From Beroe ovata (lineage: Eukaryota; Ctenophora; Nuda; Beroida; Beroidae): a stretch of 64,000 nucleotides of DNA. The translations under genes were made by a program, and so were the position numbers. Each line of letters opens with the position of its first letter. The stretch's first letter is position 1. Positions 58,103-64,000 of this stretch are shown piece after piece. Location: positions 472,822-536,821 of the forward strand of contig CAMPET010000023.1 of assembly GCA_946803715.1 (NCBI GenBank), written 5' to 3'. Below the pieces are notes generated by a model that saw nothing but the letters and a program-made list of their open reading frames with translations, did not search any database and was not told the origin of the DNA.

Positions 58103-61100
58103 ATGACAAGCGCAACATCCCAACGAAATGGAATCCTCCTAACCTCACAAATAACATGGAATGCATGGGAACCTGGGGGTGAATACACCAAGGTTATAAA
58201 AATCAAGAATGTGGACACAAAGACTCACAAAATCAAATATAAGTGAGTCCAGCATTCTCATCCATTAATCATTGAGATCCTATTGATTATGCACCGCACA
58301 TCATTAGTCACCAGTCTTATCATTTCCAGTCAACATCGAATATTACCTCAGGACGCCCACAAACAAATGTTTTTCTACCAAATATCCAGAAATAATCACC
58401 CTATGCTCCGGCAACACAGCAAAGATACCGATCACCTTCAGACCACTCGACAAGGTATGTTTTTGTGATCTGCTTCTGTTATAGTCAGTGAAATCATTAT
58501 CATATTTTCGGTTAGAATTTTTCAGAAGGCACTAAACTGGCCGTATAAGGGATTAAGGGGACCTCAAGGTGTTTCATTATCGATTCAAATTCGTGATACA
58601 CATTGATTACAGCCATGGTATGCTCCTTAAAAGCTTCACTATTTTACACTATTCCAGGAGTTATACAGTGATCAAGTTGAATTCTGCACAAAGACAGACA
58701 AATTCACAGTCAGTGTCAAAGCTGTGCTTCCCAAGTATTCCATAGACCTGCCACACGCAGTGCAGTTTGAAACATGTGGCGTTCAGACCACTGCTACCAA
58801 GACGTTCACCCTTGTTAACAAGAGTATCGAGACATACTTCAAGTGGGATGTAGCCGAGCCATTCTCAATCGAGCCGAGTATTGGAATTTTGCCAGAGAAA
58901 GGGCACTGTGATATCACTGTTAAGTTTACACCAAGCGAAGCCCATGTATACGACTCTAAAGCAGTTATTTCCTTCGGAAACGAGCAACACAGGGAACTAC
59001 TTATTAGTGGAGTTGGTGAGTTTTGTTATGAGTGCTCCTAGTTATGAGTGCTCCTAGTTATGAGTGGTTCTAGTTATGAGTGCTCCTAGTTATGAGTACT
59101 CCTAGTTATGAGTGCTCCTAGTTATGAGTGCTCCTAGTTATGAGTGGTCAAGTCGATGAAAGATGTAGTGTATTAAGTGATATTTGACCAATCACACTGG
59201 TCATGCAATTGGTTGCAAGTGGTGAATAAAATTACTGTCTGTACTCTCTGTTTTTGCTGGCCAGTGGCCAAGCCTGATCACTGAAAAACTCCTCCAGGCA
59301 AACATCCCTATATCATGGTAGGAGATGATTCCATTGTGGAAGACTTTGTTCACCAACTCCTAGACTTTGGTGATGTCCCCATTGGAACAGCAGTTTCAAA
59401 AACTTTCCAAGTCCGGAACATGTCATCGGTAGAAGCCAAATTCCTCATTTCACACAATGTAAAGGGAACTGTAGCGATGGACAAAGTGTTTGTCTGTAAG
59501 AAGAAAGAGCATTACATCAAACCGCAATCATCCATCAACGTGAAGGTTCGTAGTAACACACTGTGACATGTGTGCCAAATTCAGCTTCGAATACTCTGAT
59601 AGTTTGCGTAACACGCGAATACTCAATGCTGGATATGTCAAGCGCGCGGCACAGCTCGGACGCGCGTTGCCATATCAACCATGTGTAAAACTGAGAGCAA
59701 GCTGTTTTCTGTTATCAATACACAAATCACAAGTGACTCAATTTCAGATCAATTTTCTGCCAACCATTGAAAAGATGACGTACAACGACTATTTCTACAT
59801 TACTCCGGCCGGTTTCCCATCCCAATGCGTTGTAAAGTGCGTCGGTCGAAGCATGGCACCCGAAATCACACTGAGTAAAAACGTGTTAGCATTCAAGTAT
59901 GCAGAAGTTGGTAATGAACTCGTTCAATACATCAACATAACGAACAAGTCAAATGTCAAAACATTCTATCAAATAGTCCTGGACTCGACTGAAAGTGTGT
60001 TCAAAGTTGACAAGAGCTGTGGAGTTCTTGCTGAGAAAGAGGATAAGACAATACAAGTTAAATTCTTGCCCCTCCAACCCATTCCTTATTACAAGAGAGT
60101 GACAATCCTCCTACACAGACAGGAGCCTATCTTCCTAGATCTTCTCGGATCTGGCTTCACGAATGAAGTACGGCCCGCCCGTCTGATTGGACGAGACCTC
60201 GTTAGTTTTTCAGACAAGATTCGGAGTGGTCTTTCCATGTTCCCACCTGAGGTACAAGCCACTATGGCAAGTGGCGAGAAGAGTAAACTAAACCCGGGCT
60301 TTCCATTGAATGATCAGCCACCATGTAGCCAGTATTTTACTGAAATGCAGGTATTTGGATCAGTTCATCTTTATCTTCAATCTCATTGAACGTACTGAAA
60401 CAAACATTCTCACTGTACGTGTCCACAGATGCTAAGCGATGGATGCACAACCCACGTTACACTAGACCTTGAGAACATCGACTTTGGAAAATGTCGGGCT
60501 TTCCAGAAAGTTCACCACAAAACTGTGACCATTACAAACCACACCAAGGTATTAATGTACTATAGGTGTTAACTGTTTATACTTGGGGTGCATCGCGATG
60601 CTACTATAGATACTATCATCTCAACATCATAACACAATCTGCTATATCATATATATCGACAGGGCAGGGTGACAGCAGTGTGGAATGATAACACCAATAG
60701 TGTGTTCACAGTGCTTCCCACAGAGTGTGACATATTACCGCACAAAAGTGCGTCTTTCCGTGTCAACTTCCACCCTAGACACCCAAACCAATTCTACGGT
60801 GCCAGCCTCGAGTGTACTACTTTTTACAAGGTATAGTACCATCTCAGAGTTGTCATTCTAGTGACTCCTGTTGGCATTCACTGATCACACTCTTTTCACA
60901 CCCTTTTCACACCCTAATCACACTCTGATCACACCCTTTTCACACATCTGATCACACCTCCAGACCATGAGAGACACGTTGCTGGTAACAGAGGAGACGA
61001 TGTGTGCCTCATGGGGTCAGACTATTCACTGCACGGGCGAGACATTCGAGCCGGGTCACGAACCCTTTCTACCGCGCTATGAGACAGACACCACAGCCAT

Positions 61101-64000
61101 CCTTTTCCCTCCAGCCCTGCCCGACGAGGCAGTGTTCAGGACCCTGCTGCTCAGAAACTGCGGGGACACGCCCATGTCCTTCTCATTCGAGGATGACCCC
61201 ATGGGCATTTTCAGGTATGTCAGAGGGCTCTGATTCTGGAATGGTATCGCTATTTGAGACAGAAAGTTAGGATGTTGTCCGCGGTTTGTGCAAATTTCCA
61301 CTATTTCAGTGTAAAGCCAATGTCGGGTGTTATACATGGAGAACAAGCTATAGTGATGGTTAGGTTCCTAGCCAATCAGAGCCGATCATACCAGCACAGC
61401 CTCACTTGTACACTCAACACCAAACATAGGATTGTGTTTCCCTGCATAGCTGCAGTAGAACTTCCTACTGCCTGGCTTGAAAACGAGGTACGTACTACCC
61501 GCGGGTGTGTAATTAGTGCTGTAGCAGCGCTGCAGTGATTACAGTGATTATTGATCCTGGAGATACTGTGGTATCAAAACACTCACCACCCTCACCACTC
61601 TCACCACCCACTATTAACTCCTTCTCCGCCAGAGTGCGATGTGTTTCAAGCCCTCATGTGCTGGTAGTGTAACGGAACAATGGTACGGAGTACGGAACAC
61701 ATCCCGCCTTCCCCTCAAATTCGAGTGGAAACTCCAGCAACCGTGCACCGAGCTATCACTTTCACCCATGAGCGGTGTCATTCTACCAAATGACACACAG
61801 GTATACCGGCTATCAAGGAGTGTATTATTGTCGATGAATGTCGCTATGAAAATGACACCCGCGTCACTCTTGCCCAGTATCAAAAGTGGTAGTGATCGTC
61901 ACTATGAAAATGACACCGTTACTCTTGCCCAGTATCAAAAGTGGGAGTGATTGTCACTATGAAAATGACACCGTTACTCTTGCCCAGTATCAAAAGTGGG
62001 AGTACGCACCCAAGGAGGAAGGAGTGCTGAGAACGAGCAATGTACTCTCCATTTACCACGTCAAGAACAACAGACGCAAACTGACTGTGTCTGTCATGGG
62101 CCAGGGAACCAAAGCTGCTCTTGAGGTACAGTTTGTCCAGCAGTAGCTTTCCGAGTTGATTGTGAATAAGAGACCAGGGGTCTAAGACCAATTGCAAATT
62201 TACACTACACTTTTGACTATAATTTAGTAAGTTTGACTTTTATCAAGTAAGTTTTTATACCTGAGTCAGTTTCGGAAAGTTATTACAAGAATCAATGTTC
62301 ACTGTGATTAGGCTATCAACTTCTGTGACAGAGTGGTCTGTACGGAGCCCCACGGTTTCGATTCCTTGTTTAACATGCCATACAGCAAGGATCTCCACCG
62401 TGTTCGCCAATCGCCATGCTAGGCACATTAAACCACTCTGTCTAAGAGAAAGTATTTGTTGCAGTGCCTGCCCCAAGCTGTTGATTTCGGTATCACTGTC
62501 GTGGGCGAGACGTCGTGCGAAACAGTATCTCTACACAACCCATCCTCATGTACAGCTGACTACACCCTGTCCCTCGTGTTTGAGGGATCTGACAACTGCT
62601 GTGAGTACCTCTTATTAGTAATTTGCATTAGTAATTAGTAATTAGTAAGTAGTAAGTAGTAAGTAGTAATTAGTAATTAGTAATTAGTAATTAGTAATTA
62701 GTAATTAGTATTAGTAATTAGTAATTAGTGATTAGTATTAATAATTAGTTATTACTTGCCAATGAGTATCTATTTCCACGCAATAGAGCGTGACTGTGAA
62801 CATCTACTACCACATGATAATGAGTGAGTATTGAGTAACTGTTACCACAATAAAGAGTGACTGTACACTGAGTATTGGGTACCTATCCATTTTTTTTTAT
62901 AAGGACGGTAGTGTGAGTCATATCCGATATCGCGATACTATAGGCCCACTCCTCTGATCAACCCCGGCATCATATCTCTCCCAGTGATAAAGCTGGACAA
63001 GATGAGCGGTTCACTGTCGGCGTATGGTAAAGAGGAGTTGTACATCACGTACCAGCCACTCTCACAAGCCAAGTACAGTGTGAAGATCATGTGTACTATT
63101 AACAGTCACGAGAGCACATTGATGACACTGTCCGGGAATGGGGTCTTCCCCAAACTATCCTTTATTGATATCAGATCAGTTGGTAAGTGACATGTTCCCA
63201 CTATAGTAATGTATGACATGTAGCATTGCATGCATCTGTATATCCCCCCACACACATGAGCTAATATTGACAATGAAGGTGCAGGTATATTGTCCAATGC
63301 CAGCAAGAAGAGAATATGGGACCTATTCTCCCTGGACTTGCTCAACAAGCACCTGTCTGAGGCACCAGATGCAACTGAACTGAGACAGCTCATGGAGACG
63401 CGTAGCAATGATCGGATCAAACCTTTCAGGTATAACTGCAGCAATATCATGTGACTTGTAGAGTTGATATCGCTCAAACAGATGTCATATGAAATATATA
63501 GATACATCATGTCATCACATCTCTCACAGTACAAAAGCTCTGGCAGTCGTGGACTTTGGTTCTAACACAATTGGAGGCGACCCCAGCAAAGTGGTAGTTG
63601 TCATGAAGAACAGTGGCGAAGTGGCATCCTCATTCAAATTCCTGTTTCCCCCTGATCTTCGACTAGACATGGCTACATGGGCAGAGGAGAGTGTGGAGGA
63701 CCTGTCTAAAACCCAGGAGAACTTTGACATCCAGCCACGGGAGGGAACAGTGCAGCCTGGAGAGACACTCTCACTGATCTTCACCTACAAGTTAGTTTCG
63801 AATGAGGGGAAGGTACGCGGTGTGGGACCTCATGGATACCTCTTCGGATCCATCCCCAGGTATCCAGTAGTATGACTGTCATGGTAACATGGTTGTTCAT
63901 GTGACACCCGCACCACCTACAGGCACGGTAAAGAGGGAATGGAAGAGCTCCCAATTCTACTGAAACTGTCTCGAGGGAGAGAAGTGATGTTGCAGTTGAG
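58103..64000 (+). CDS. CFAP65 (CCDC108), 5' part, truncated by window end
   Basis: Sixteen exons read in frame: 58103-58242, 58352-58454, 58658-59015, 59298-59545, 59748-60350, 60429-60548, 60663-60830, 60964-61214, 61310-61487, 61633-61800, 61988-62125, 62465-62600, 62985-63182, 63285-63429, 63530-63790 and 63923 to the window edge. About 1,097 codons are seen; the rest lies outside. CFAP65 is a ciliary/flagellar protein with repeated ASH/MSP-like immunoglobulin folds, linked to the central apparatus and needed for motile cilia and sperm. Visible marks are WEPGGEYTK and KIKNV at the start, IPITFRPLDK, then repeated modules (for example VDFGITVVGE, VDFGSNTIGG). Later blocks are FLPRYETD, RIWDLFSLDLLNKHL and NSGEVASSFKFLFPPDLRLD. 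Block order matches the vertebrate protein as I recall it. The acceptor of exon 11 lies in a triplicated repeat; the third copy is the one that keeps frame. Confidence 0.93.
59025..59148. repeat. 16-bp minisatellite in CFAP65 intron 3
   Basis: About eight copies of TAGTTATGAGTGCTCC with few substitutions, directly after the exon 3 donor. Confidence 0.9.
60890..60958. repeat. CACACCCTTTT-type short repeat in intron 7
   Basis: Repeated CACACCCTTTT and TGATCACACC units form the pyrimidine-rich end of the intron next to the exon 8 acceptor. Confidence 0.75.
61841..62003. repeat. Triplicated 3' splice acceptor in CFAP65 intron 10
   Basis: Three near-identical units of 55-58 bases (61841-61898, 61899-61953 and 61954 onward) each contain CTCTTGCCCAG followed by TATCAAAAGTGG. 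Candidate exon starts are 61878, 61933 and 61988. From the first, the frame stops at TAG after four codons. From the second it stops at TGA after five. Only the third stays open (YQKWEYAPKEEG). Units 2 and 3 are identical over about 50 bases. Confidence 0.9.
62625..62750. repeat. 7-bp ATTAGTA minisatellite in intron 12
   Basis: About sixteen copies of ATTAGTA or close variants (AAGTAGT). Confidence 0.9.

Noticed and set aside
61886-62146. Frame that reads through the three acceptor repeats as one exon
   Set aside because: It opens just after the first repeat's in-frame TAG by a frame change, and the second repeat stops in the exon frame. The spliced model starting at 61988 matches the CFAP65 family at the junction.
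1-64000. CRISPR array, phage or bacterial operon
   Set aside because: Introns, microsatellites and metazoan gene families show eukaryotic nuclear DNA. The tandem repeats present lack the unique-spacer structure of CRISPR.

Overview
The window is nuclear DNA of a non-bilaterian or other early-branching animal. The genes have short introns with standard GT-AG borders, there are many (CA)n/(GA)n microsatellites, and the protein set is purely metazoan. It includes a four-domain voltage-gated sodium channel with a D/E/E/A selectivity ring (the Nav2 type), two opsin-like class A GPCRs that lack the retinal lysine, a CFAP65 cilium gene and a Patched/NPC1-type protein. Gene density (about 11 genes in 64 kb), short introns and the D/E/E/A channel would fit a placozoan such as Trichoplax. 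That is an inference from memory of the groups and was not tested by any search.

Layout. 1-4.4 kb: a small five-exon gene of unknown function (232 aa, N-terminal coiled coil). 4.4-9.7 kb: no gene seen; it holds a 49-bp tandem duplication and a 217-bp foldback. 9.7-16.8 kb: two related class A GPCR genes, one intronless and one with five exons, with a possible decayed third between them. 16.8-26.4 kb: a gene-poor stretch with microsatellites, a 526-bp hAT-type MITE with an 8-bp target duplication, and a mariner-like MITE. 26.4-36.7 kb: a 16-exon sodium channel gene coding for 1,594 aa. 36.7-48 kb: the intronless minus-strand genes IAH1 and NOPCHAP1-like, an orphan exon-like ORF, and a fragment resembling a protein tyrosine phosphatase. 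48-55.4 kb: three minus-strand intronless genes (RDH-type SDR; a PPxY single-pass membrane protein; a 1,176-aa Patched/NPC1-like protein). 55.4-56.7 kb: a divergent intergenic region with a CpG-rich three-copy repeat. 56.7-57.6 kb: a PGP/PDXP-type HAD phosphatase. 58.1 kb to the end: the first 16 exons of CFAP65, cut by the window edge.

The genes do not form a pathway; the neighbourhood is ordinary eukaryotic gene order. Several proteins keep the family fold but change signature residues. The HAD enzyme lacks the D+2 acid, the Patched/NPC1-like protein lacks both membrane acidic residues of the proton relay, the GPCRs lack the retinal lysine, and the channel has VLL in place of the IFM inactivation motif plus a ten-cysteine cluster in its II-III linker. 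At the DNA level the most striking structures are a triplicated 3' splice acceptor in CFAP65 and the CpG-rich repeat in the divergent promoter region. Exon borders were assigned by eye from reading frame, splice consensus and family homology; no transcript data were available.
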